Source: Xylaria sp. FL1777 (lineage: Eukaryota > Ascomycota > Sordariomycetes > Xylariales > Xylariaceae). From it: a stretch of 64,000 bases of DNA. The stretch is taken from NCBI GenBank assembly GCA_022578965.1, contig MU400509.1, forward strand, positions 434,001 to 498,000, written 5' to 3'. Numbering within the stretch: the stretch's first letter is position 1; every line of letters begins with the position of its first letter. This document shows, one piece after another, positions 23,735-32,887 of the stretch. Under the pieces are notes generated by a model. It saw only the letters and a program-made list of their open reading frames with translations, made no database searches and was not told the origin of the DNA. The translations under genes were made by a program, and so were the position numbers.

Positions 23735-24624
23735 ATTCGGCACACCGCGAGGTTGTGATCCATGTTAAGCTCGTTTGCTCTAGATCAATATACCCTGGGT
23801 ACTTATATGAACCTATAATGTAATGAAACACGCAGCGGATTTTGTATCAAATGCCAACAATGCCTTTTATACATTGGCTGATAAATAGTTATCCCTAGCT
23901 CTTCAGGATAGTTTAGTCAAATATTCAACGCACGACCAATGCAGAGATCTTCAACTTGTTATATTTCTATGCGTTTACCGCCCACAGCTATGAATAAAAA
24001 CTTTCCTCCTTGCGTGGAATATCCAGGGAACATTACGTGGCCATATCACTATGTGACGTTTGGCCGTCAATGTGGCACCCTCGTATTGAGGAACGTAGAG
24101 TAAACCCGAGAGTACCTTAACCCTCGTTTAGCAACGCTCATGTCTGTATTAGCTATTGCGTTTATACTGCTAGACAGTAATTATATTTAGACGGCGTAGT
24201 TATGTGTTTAGAATAACTCGCCTACTATGGCTCGTCTCTATATTCATAGTGTGCCCCATTTTGGCGTTTTCGCTACTACTATCGGACTGCTATGTTCTGC
24301 ATTTGGAGCTCCAAGCCTCCTTTCTCTTTGGTCAATGATGCCTTGCCACACCCTGATGGCGAGGTAGTCCAATAAGCAATGTACTGGACGCATAGCACCA
24401 TGATAATGAAGAGGAAGCTTAATCGCACAACATAGACGCTCTGCCATATTAATGGACGCCACCGCTGTAAGGCATGGATAAATGCTACATCGTCTCCCGC
24501 CTTCTCGCCTGTAGCCTTGCACGTAGTAGAGATATAGATGCCTTCAACCATAGCGCTGCAATTCATCGTGAATAAACTAATACAAGTCGTATTCTGTGCC
24601 CTTCATCTGCGGAGGCTGTTTGTG
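23735..24624. other. Convergent region between MFS gene and MKT1
   Basis: 3' region for both flanking genes. A 90-codon minus-strand frame (24551 to 24279) lies 74 bases beyond the MKT1 stop. It has one hydrophobic stretch (SVYVVRLSFLFIIMVLCVQY) that could span a membrane, and no family match that I know. It may be MKT1 3' UTR, a decayed gene or a small membrane protein. Confidence 0.35.
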
Positions 24625-27559
24625 TCACCGGCGGAGTTTAAGGTAAACACCAGCCTTATCCCATACACTTCTATCCCCACTGGGCAACTCGTTGGTAAGA
24701 GTTTTGACTCCCGCATGAAGAGCGTTGAAGAAATCACAGGCGATGTCCAAATCTTCATAGAAGTTTGTTGCATATGGCACAAACTTGCCTGGGAAATCTG
24801 CCTTCTTCGCAGCTTTCTGTTCCGGGGCTTCATTTGGATGGATATCGTCTAGAAACGTTTTGACGGCAATTCCAAGTGCTACATCTGTATCGGTTAAGAA
24901 TGGTAGACTACGAATTGTTAGACTATTGCGACGAATGGTAATATATAGCGAGTTTACTTGGGTATAGTCTTACCTCTGGCCAATGTAAAGATAATCATCG
25001 CGTTCACGCTCAGCCTGTGCATGTAAAAACAAGGATGCCGCGATCGCTTCGAATAGGTCGCGGCACGACTCGCGAATAGATGAGCTCAGAGACCGAAAGC
25101 ACAGAAAATTCTTACTGAGCGGGCCGGTGTAGCCATTAGCCTGGTGCCGCAGTTTTAACAGTATTGTGCACCGACTGATCAGTAGCAGGCTTGCCTTATC
25201 ATCGTCACTCCCATTCATCGGTAATCCGTTCAACTCTGGATGCTGATTGCGAGTGTTCAGAAGGTCAAGCCGAAGCAATTCATAGGCGAGAAGAATCGCT
25301 TCGAATAGGCCGGGAACCGTGGGATACTTCAAACCAGTTGGCTCAAGTGCTTCAAGTGATTTGGCTAGTGCTTCGCCCCAAGGTGTAAGCTGATGATTGT
25401 CGTTAACATAGCCTCGTAAATGCAAGTACCTCCACAGAGTGATGGATAGAACCAGGTCGCCAGAAGCGATGTTTCTGGCCTTCGCTTTAGTGATTGTAGA
25501 CTTAGCGAAATCTGGGTTCTTCAAGGCCAGCACCTCGTACAGAACGCTTCCATGCTTAGCGTTGGGGAAATATTGCTTCACAATATCCTTCTTAATGTCC
25601 CAGGTATTCACCTGTTGGATAGCCTTCAAAGCCTGAGGGTCTTGTGGGCGGTACTCAATCTTGTGAGAGTACTTATCATCATACCAAAGCCTGACATTGA
25701 TGGGCTTGAATTGGATTCCTCTGTTCATCCGTGGCAGCACAAGAAAAAGGGCAAGCTGCCTCAATTCCATCAGCTGATTAGTGACGAGGTGCCGATACTC
25801 CGCTGGGCTGACTCCGTCTAGAGTCGGGAAAACGACTATTTGGCCATGCGAAATCCAGCTCGGGAGACGAGCTCCAATCAGACCACGGTCGAGATAATGG
25901 TAAAGTTCTTCTGGTAACCGATACCCAAGATATTCCCAATTGTCGTGAGTCAGAGTTTCATGGTTATAAACCTTGATTTCGCCGGTCTCATCGATGAAGA
26001 CGAAGTGATCGACACTCATCCTAGCTCTTCGGTACTTTTGTAGCCAATTCGGATCTCTTTTGCCAAGAATGTCGTTGAAAGAATTGCAAGCATTAGTCAC
26101 AGATTTTTCAGAAGTCCGGAGAAGATTGACGGCATCTTGTACCGTCGAAGGTTGGCGAGGAGTGATGTTAGGTTCTTTGAGTGGAGGGAAGCCGGGTAAG
26201 AAAGACGTTCCTGTCATGAGAACGGCGTCTATGAACATTGATTCAGTCACACCTAAATTCTTGATGATGCCTTTCTTCTGAATACCAGTAAAGCTTCCAC
26301 TTTCCCAGTCGATATACCTAATTACGAGATCTTGAATCGGATACAGCAGAAGTTCTTGAGAACCCATGATAGCAGAGCATTGGTCAGAATCGATCATGTT
26401 CAGGAAAGCAACCTTACGACATTAGTCGCTGCGTTATGATCAAGGCCAAACACTTACTTGTGCAGCTGCATTGACAGGTGCTACTTTGAAATATAATCCA
26501 CGGCGGCTTAGGATACCCTGAAGAAGGGGATACAAGTTCTGGACGAGGTATGCTCCTAAGCCAGTTCAGCTTGTTTCTCACATCTCATGGCGTGTCTAGT
26601 AGTCAACCTACCCTTATGAGAGCCGAAGGCAGATACAGCTTCGTTCGCCTGACTCTGAAAGTACAAGCTCCAAGCGTCATCCGTCCCTGCAATAGCCCTT
26701 ATCCCTCGTTGGATCGCAATCTCATCAGATCCCACGACAGATTGTCCATTGAAGATAAAGAAAGGTATAGTCTTGTTTGCTTTCCAGCTATCAAGATCAC
26801 TCTCAATGTGCGACTGGATACCAGTCAAGCCGCCTAGCGCTGGCAGCAATGGTTCTTGGTAAGGCGCATTGGCCAGAAAGAGTTGCAGGTAATAAGATGC
26901 ATCGATGGCGACGGTGGTGTCCTCGAGCTCGGCGATGAGTGCGCTCCTAACACGGTCAGGATTGCTAGGGAAAAAAAAGAAATAGCATTGGCCTGTATAA
27001 TTACCCTACTTGATCATTGATCCAATGATCTTCAAATGAAGCTAAAAAAGATCATCAGCAAATTTATCTTTCGTAGCGCCATTATAATCCTCGTGCGAAG
27101 TAAAAACTTGAGTAGGTATATTATCCAGGAGATACAATCGGTTCCCAGATAATCGATTGACGTGCAGGGTAGCTAGCTGGCTACTTGTGACTTCAAGTCG
27201 AGTCACCTCGCAGCTCCTAGAAGCTCAGCTTCATGGGGTCTCTTCTGCCTCTCACGTATCTTCATGGAGAGCTCATCCTTGGGGTTGACCAGCTCATCAC
27301 CCAGAAAAGGACTTATCTCCCCCAGACAGACGACATTGTAGCTGTTGCAGTGTGGCATGGGACGTGGATCGGTGCGGCTCGTTCGTTTACTGGACATTCG
27401 GATCATGCCGTAATTGAGTTGCAGGTCGACGCGATAGTCGTCGTGTGCGCGTGTAGGTGTCGTGGGGGAGGAAATTGACACCCGCAGGAGGATAAACAAC
27501 CCGTTGGGCGTAACAAGGAAACGCATGGGGAAGAGAGTGCCATGAGACTTACTCGGCAT
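24625..27559 (-). CDS. MKT1: Mkt1-like post-transcriptional regulator
   Basis: XPG/FEN-fold protein. Yeast Mkt1 partners Pbp1 on polysomes and influences HO mRNA, mitochondrial traits and maintenance of the killer satellite dsRNA. Exons on the minus strand: 27559-27553, 27041-27005, 26964-26612, 26555-26458, 26412-24974 and 24907-24625; product 738 residues. Signatures are the N-terminal nuclease-like LEDTTVAIDASYY and FFIFNGQ, then DSDQCSAIMGSQELLLYPI, with the C-terminal MKT1_C region ending in SVWDKAGVYLKLRR. The last four exons are secure. The first two are less so: the 7-base exon ATGCCGA has a perfect GTAAGT donor, and the third intron end leaves only 40 bases of intron. An alternative start at 27265 (ATG AAG ATA C, donor GTGAGA) also joins in frame. 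At 26556 a second acceptor three bases on would drop one residue. Confidence 0.85.
27203..27559 (-). other. Open frame inside the predicted first MKT1 intron
   Basis: A 118-codon frame shares its ATG (27559) with the predicted MKT1 first exon and stays open through the intron to a stop at 27203. Its last 64 codons, from a second ATG at 27394, are hydrophilic and protein-like, with DPRPMPHCNS, ISPFLGDELVNPKDEL and a basic end KIRERQKRPHEAELLG. I recognise no family. It could be a retained-intron isoform, an independent small gene, a translated leader, or chance. Confidence 0.3.
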
Positions 27560-28576
27560 GTTGTAGATTGCAGAAGCTCGGCCGAGGCTGTAGGAGCTTC
27601 AGCCGAAGAAGAGAATGAGTGAGACTATCGTGTGAAGGCCGGCAGAGTCACGGTACCGTAGCCTCGTCACGGAATGCCCATGCGACAAAACAAACGAAGG
27701 GCTCGAGCCACTGCAGTTCAAGAACAAAAGGTTGGATTTTTGGGGACGGTGGGTATAGGCCGAGAAAGAATGACAAGAAAGGGAGGACGGGAAGAGGACG
27801 GGAAGAGAGTAGATCGAGGAGGATACCTTCTTATCCCAATGAGGCAAACAGGGTGATGGAAGGGTATCGTGCTGGTCGGGCAGGTTCAAGCGTTGGGGGA
27901 CAGAAGTTGAGCCTCGCAACCTGGAATTATGTGTGTATACATGTAGGTGGCAGACGACATACACGTGTAGTCGAGACAATGAATTAGACCCTGCCCTGCC
28001 CCAATTAACACACCTAAGTGGTAGTACCTACTACTTACATACCGTAGGTACCTAGATAGTTGAGATAGTGGCTCCACTCACATTAGTACCAACTACGATA
28101 GGTACTACCACCTACCTACCGTACCTTAACTTAAGCCTACCTAGACACATAGACACATAGTACCTAGGTAGGTACTTGGGTCGAGTACAAGCACAACCAT
28201 TTATGCATTAGTACTAATATATAGAGCGTTCTCTTGGTGATAGTTTAGGTATTCTCAAACATGGAAATTAAAGACTTCATAGTTATTATAGAGATAGATT
28301 TACACAATTGCCGAAGAGCGTCGACCGTCCGCGACTTTGTACGAGTTTGAATCAGCAAATCTGCTGGTACAGGGCAGGTAGTGTGTCTTAGTAGGCTCCC
28401 GGCAGACCCCGAAACCACATCTCTTACTCCTACTACGTACCTTACTGGATACTACGCCTTATCTTACTCAAGCTAATATAAGTGCTCTTTTGGTGACACA
28501 AGCCTGTCTGGATTTTGAGAAACATTACCTCAAACTATTATTAGCTCTTCGAAAATCAAATGGTAGGTAGTCAGCC
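27560..28576. promoter_or_regulatory. Divergent region between MKT1 and the oxygenase gene
   Basis: Both neighbours read outward, so both promoters should lie here. The left 400 bases are purine-rich on the plus strand (CT-rich for MKT1), typical of fungal housekeeping leaders. The middle, 28011-28180, is packed with TACCTA/TAGGTA units. Open frames at 27599-27987 on both strands are low-complexity shadows. Confidence 0.45.
28011..28180. repeat. Island of TACCTA/TAGGTA motifs
   Basis: About a dozen copies of TACCTA, TAGGTA or the palindrome TACCTAGGTA in both orientations within 170 bases, including an ACCTAGGTAGGTACT stretch near 28160. The same short motif recurs in most gene-free stretches of the window and is almost absent from exons. 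Confidence 0.7.
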
Positions 28577-29906
28577 ATGGCAAGGGCAGCCTCCATCCCT
28601 ATCATCGACATCTCAGGGGGTCAGGAGGACCTTGCCAGCATAGCCAAGGAGCTCGTTGATGCAGCAGCCGAGCATGGTTTCGTTTACATCAGAAACACGG
28701 GTCAAGACATTTCTCTAGCTCAAATTGAGCAAGCATTCGGAATTGTATGTGAAAATAGGCCTCCGCATTAATGAAAACCTTCGTTTCCCTTTTGCATACT
28801 GCTAAGCACATTCTACCACCTGGCGTCGACTGACTCGTTTACGATACCATGTGGTTAGTCGAGAGCTCTCTTCCGGTCCCCCGTGGAAGACAAAGAACGA
28901 TGTAAGATAGAAAAAAACAACCAGGGCTGGTCCGGAATGCACACCGAGACTCTAGACCCAAAAACACAGCGAGTATGTCCCTTCAAAATGCGACCAAGCC
29001 AGCATCGTATCTTGAGTTCTAACGACCTCTTCTAACGTGCTATAGGTAGGAGACTTTAAAGAGTGATTCTACCCTCGAAGATGTAAACACAGGTTGTCCA
29101 GCACAGAAAAGGCTAATACCAGGTATAGAGCCTTCAATTTTGGAGCTTTTGCTGACGGCAAAGCAACCCAACCTATACCCAAAAGCATCGAACCATATGA
29201 AGCTGATCTTGCCGCCTTTCGTGGTTCATGTCACGATCTCTGTCGCAAACTGTTACTACTTTTTGGCATCGGACTTGGAGTCGATCCGCCAGAGTTCTTT
29301 ACTAAAGCGCACTCTCCTGACGAGCCATCGGGGTCCATCCTACGGCTTCTCTACTACCCGCCACCAAGCGCAACACCATCAGCACAAGAAGCCGACGTGA
29401 GGGCAGGCGCGCACTCTGACTACGGCTCGGTGACGCTTCTATTCCGCCTCAAGGGTCAAGCCGGGTTAGAAATACTCACACCTACAAGCGGCTGGGCCGC
29501 AGTTCCCGTGTGTCCTCCAGGAACAGAAAAGGATCCTTCGCCTCCTATTTTAGTCAATATTGGGGATCTGCTCTCATACTGGACGAACGGACTGCTGCGA
29601 AGCACCGTACATCGAGTAAGCTTTGCGGGCTCTGGAACGGGTAAAAGCGCCCATGCCGCCGAACTGGCAAATGGCGAGTCGACAACGGATCCACGTTATT
29701 CCATTGTCTACTTCTGCCATCCCGCGGACGATACGCCGCTTACGGCTGTACCAAGCGAGCGCGTGCGCAACTTTCAGGGCGGGCTGGCCACTGCTAACGT
29801 CGGAAATCCCTATGCTGAACGCAGAGTCCTAACCGCAGACGAGCACTTGAAGACACGGCTTCAAGCCACGTATTTGCAGATGTATGGCAATGATGAACAT
29901 GAATAG
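28577..29906 (+). CDS. 2-oxoglutarate/Fe(II)-dependent oxygenase (IPNS-like)
   Basis: Predicted cytosolic non-haem iron dioxygenase, 358 residues, of the isopenicillin N synthase/gibberellin oxidase fold (DIOX_N then 2OG-FeII_Oxy). Exons are 28577-28744, 28859-28972, 29046-29062 and 29129-29906; introns are 114, 73 and 66 bases. The N-domain has IPIIDISG and EHGFVYI, then SRALFRSPVEDKERC and NNQGWSGMHTETLDP. VGDFKEAFNFG spans the 17-base third exon. The catalytic triad is visible as H195-x-D197 in AHSDYGSVT and H261 in STVHRVS; R289-x-S291 (RYSIVYF) would hold 2-oxoglutarate. Length is usual for the family. The substrate cannot be read from sequence. There is no adjacent backbone enzyme, so a role in a cluster is not supported. 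It is divergent from MKT1. Confidence 0.88.
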
Positions 29907-30709
29907 AGCAAGTGAGTCAAAAGAAATTACTTCTTAGTCTAAGGAACTTCTAGATTGCAGATTAGCTACCATTTGTTTGTTATGGTGCATTTCGCGCCAA
30001 CAGCAATTCAATTCAAGACCATGGTATAAAAGCAGATAGGCAATAGGAAGGGGACATATCCTTAGCTACATTGATATTCATGTGCCTAAATTAATCATAA
30101 CTCTGTAGGTAGAAAGTCAGATACTATTCAATTTCTGATTATTATGACCGAGCAAGCTAAGCTATTCCGGCACACTTCCGTAATAGCGTATACTCAATAC
30201 CGTAGCGCGCCAGGCCGGTTTTTTGACAAAGTGTTAGGTAGACTTGTATTGCTAGACTTAGTTAGTCTATAAATGAGTGATGTTTGGAATAAGTGGTTAG
30301 TGCTGCGTAGTTTGGAATGAATACCTTTACTCTAACGACCTGCGTTTTGGTTTTTAGGTGTTAGGTATTCTTTTATGTAAAGAATTAGGTAGTTGATTCA
30401 ACATCTTTTATTTCTGGTCATCTTTGTTGTCGTAGTTTCCTTGGTTGATTCGAAATATACGTACGAAGTACTTGCCGACGAACTTCAGCCGTAAAGCGGG
30501 GCGCGGCAAGCTTGTGTGGGGCGCCAAAAGTTTTCGATAAGATAGCCAATTGGGGAAAAAAAGTAGCAGGTATGCCGAAGACGGGCTTTCGCAACAGTTC
30601 TTTTGACAAATTAATTGCAGCTACCTCAGTTGGTCAATCTCGCTCCTTCAATTGTCTTACCACATACTTGAGCCGAGGAGTTGTCTCGTCTCGTTTCAGC
30701 ATCCACATT
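29907..30709. other. Intergenic region, nothing recognised
   Basis: 3' region of the oxygenase gene and promoter of the lysine-rich protein gene. AT-rich with short T and TTAGGT tracts at 30230-30420. The frame open from 30512 into the next gene begins at an ATG whose protein start looks non-homologous. I therefore chose the later ATG at 30710, which follows TTCAGCATCCACATT. Confidence 0.5.
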
Positions 30710-31675
30710 ATGGCGAAGGAGAAGGCGGCAAAGAAGGAGAAGCCCCGCAGGCGGGAAAAAAAGGTGTGGGACAGTAAGGTGACGAAGTCTGGAAAGCAGA
30801 AGAAGCGTGCAGCGACACCCAGTGATACGTCAGACGATGAGTCTAATGGGGGTGTGTCGGTGGTTGCTAAATCTGTAGGTAGTCTAGTCTTTGACCACGA
30901 GGCCCCTATACAGCCTGAACCAGGTCCTAACGTGTGCGCGCAGTCAGATGACATATCGATAGTAGGTTCTCCAGAGCCAGAAGAGACCCAGTCCAGAGGC
31001 AACAAGAAGAAAAGAAAACAGACCGCAGCCGAAGTCGATGATGACACCGCCGAAGGAGGAGCTATGCTCTTTTCCATCGATACGAATCCGACGCCAGTAG
31101 ACTTCAACGCCGTGAAGGAGGCAGTACAGAAAGAGGAGTCAAGCGACGAGGATGGAGAAGAGGGGAAATCAAAGCAAATGACACCCCCAAGCGGGCTCAA
31201 CCGCAAGGCACGAAGACGGATTATGTTGATCGAGAGGCGGAGGGAAGACATCATCAAGAAGATGACAGATATTCCCGAGGATTCCCCAACAAGAGAAGTC
31301 AAGATACAGCGTCAGCTCGAATCTTACACCAAGAGCCTAGATGTGAAGACCGCTGATCGAAGTATGTGGATAGCCCTCCTATGTTTCTGCCCTGAGCTCC
31401 ATGACTGTAACCCGAAAGACCACGCCTCGTACTATATCTGTTGCTATAGGCTTGCGAATTCCCACATTCCTAGCTTGAATATAACACGCTCAATGGCATA
31501 ATCGCTGACCGGATTTGTAACAGTTAATAAGAAGAAACAACGAAGACTCATGAAACTACAGCGGCAGCAGCAGAAGAAGAAGTTGATGCAGAAGCGCAAG
31601 TCGGGCAAGTCGAGCAAGTCGAGCAAATCGGGCAAGTCAGCCTCGTCGCGCGGCATATCCCAAACCAATAACTAA
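30710..31675 (+). CDS. Lysine-rich, probably nuclear/nucleolar protein of unknown function
   Basis: 267 residues in two exons, 30710-31361 and 31524-31675; the 162-base intron has donor GTATGT and acceptor ACAG. I do not recognise the family. Layout: a very basic N-terminus (AKEKAAKKEKPRRREKK), an acidic and Ser-rich middle (TPSDTSDDE, SSDEDGEEG), a short conserved-looking block (MLFSIDTNPTPVDFNAVKEA), then GLNRKARRRIMLIERRREDI followed by a helical segment. The C-terminal tail is a Lys/Gln/Ser run (QRQQQKKKLMQKRKSGKS). Alternating basic and acidic blocks of this kind are common in ribosome-assembly and chromatin proteins, so a nucleolar location is an inference from composition only. It lies tandem to the oxygenase gene and convergent with the rhomboid-family gene. 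Confidence 0.7.
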
Positions 31676-32137
31676 TCACGAGAATACACTGTTTCTTACC
31701 ACCGCATACAATCATGGCCTTCGTATTTACAAGATAGGGGGCACTGTTCATCTTATCCTGGTGTTTGGGTGTGGATGTCAAAATGACTATTGTTTTGCTT
31801 TTCTGGTAGCTACAAGAACGATGATCATGTCTACGAATGCATGTTACTGCTGGCGTGGTAATAGCTAGCATGGTGTACAACTAAAACCCTACCAAACCAG
31901 CTAGCTTTTTTGATAGCAAGACGATTTGATACTTGATATTAGAAGATGCGAGTTTTGATGACAACATGTGGTGCCCGAACCCCAACTTTGGCCACAACTC
32001 CAGACTCTATATACCCCGTCTGATGTAGTCCAACCGTATTATACAAATAGATATTTACAATGCAGCACCGCCAGCCACCATTAGCTTATAGTACTATAAG
32101 TCAGGAAGGGTATTAACACTTGCAGAAAACCACCCCA
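31676..32137. other. Convergent intergenic region
   Basis: 3' ends of the lysine-rich gene (+) and the rhomboid-family gene (-). No supportable frame or repeat was seen. The minus-strand frame at 31548-31880 is antisense to the last exon and low in complexity. Confidence 0.5.
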
Positions 32138-32887
32138 TCACGAGTCTTTCGCATCGTCACCCGTCTTTCCCTTCGAGCCATCCCCCTCACTCTTCTTCCC
32201 ACCGCCCCAAACCTCAGCAATCTGATCCGTAATAAGACCCAAATACCCACCGCCGCCCTCCCTCAAAGCCTCCTTCTCCCTCTGGTCGCGCTTCTCCTTC
32301 CAATCAGACCCGGCATCGCCCATCCATATCTTCTCAAGGAAGCCCTTCTCCCCCCTACTACTACTACTGCTACTACTACTCTCATCCCCCTCGGCCCTCC
32401 GCCGCTGCCTCTCGTACGCCTCCAGCAAGGCCCTCTTCTGCTCCTCGCTCCAGCTCTCGACGGCCCCCTTCCCAGGCGGCGGCGGTGCGACGCCCGACCT
32501 GACCATCTCCTCGCGCAGCGCCCGCAGCGTCTCCCGGCGCTCCTTCTCCTCGCGCAGCCGCGCCTGCGTCGCCTTCGCCTTCTCCGGCAGCTCCGTCCCC
32601 GTCAGCGCCGCCATGCGCATCCCGAACCGCTCCGCGAACGACCGCCCGCTGTAGTCGTGCACCAGCTGGTTCGTGCCCCACAGCGCCACGCCGCCGAGCG
32701 TCGCCGCGCGCAGGTCCAGGCGGCGCGGCGGGAGACCCAGGCCCAGGAGCGCGAGGGGCGTCACGCCTAGCGCGATTATGTGGATTAGGGGGTTCTTGTT
32801 GTTGTATTGGTCGACGGGCGGGGAGGTCGAGGTCTGTGTTTGGGATTGCGGCGGGGAGGGTGAGGAGGGGGGTGGTGAGGATGCCAT
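32138..32887 (-). CDS. Fungal 'rhomboid family' membrane protein
   Basis: 249 residues, single exon, starting at the ATG at 32887 (MASSPPPSS). An earlier in-frame ATG at 32920 would add only a basic run. After a Pro/Ser/Gln-rich start, one or two hydrophobic segments lie at about 34-53 (PLIHIIALGVTPLALLGLGL) and 61-78 (AATLGGVALWGTNQLVHD). A long charged, coiled-coil-like region follows, and then a block near the end (LEKIWMGDAGSDWKEKRDQR, EGGGGYLGLITDQIAEVW) that marks a small family annotated in fungi as rhomboid family membrane protein. I see no rhomboid Ser/His protease motif, so the name should not imply protease activity. The poly-Ser run (about 170-177) is encoded by a trinucleotide microsatellite at 32355-32380. 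Confidence 0.75.
   Translation of the reverse strand: MASSPPPSSPSPPQSQTQTSTSPPVDQYNNKNPLIHIIALGVTPLALLGLGLPPRRLDLRAATLGGVALWGTNQLVHDYSGRSFAERFGMRMAALTGTELPEKAKATQARLREEKERRETLRALREEMVRSGVAPPPPGKGAVESWSEEQKRALLEAYERQRRRAEGDESSSSSSSSRGEKGFLEKIWMGDAGSDWKEKRDQREKEALREGGGGYLGLITDQIAEVWGGGKKSEGDGSKGKTGDDAKDS

Noticed and set aside
32120..32770. 216-codon plus-strand frame over the rhomboid-family gene
   Set aside because: Leu/Pro/Arg-rich shadow; the minus-strand frame carries the family signature.
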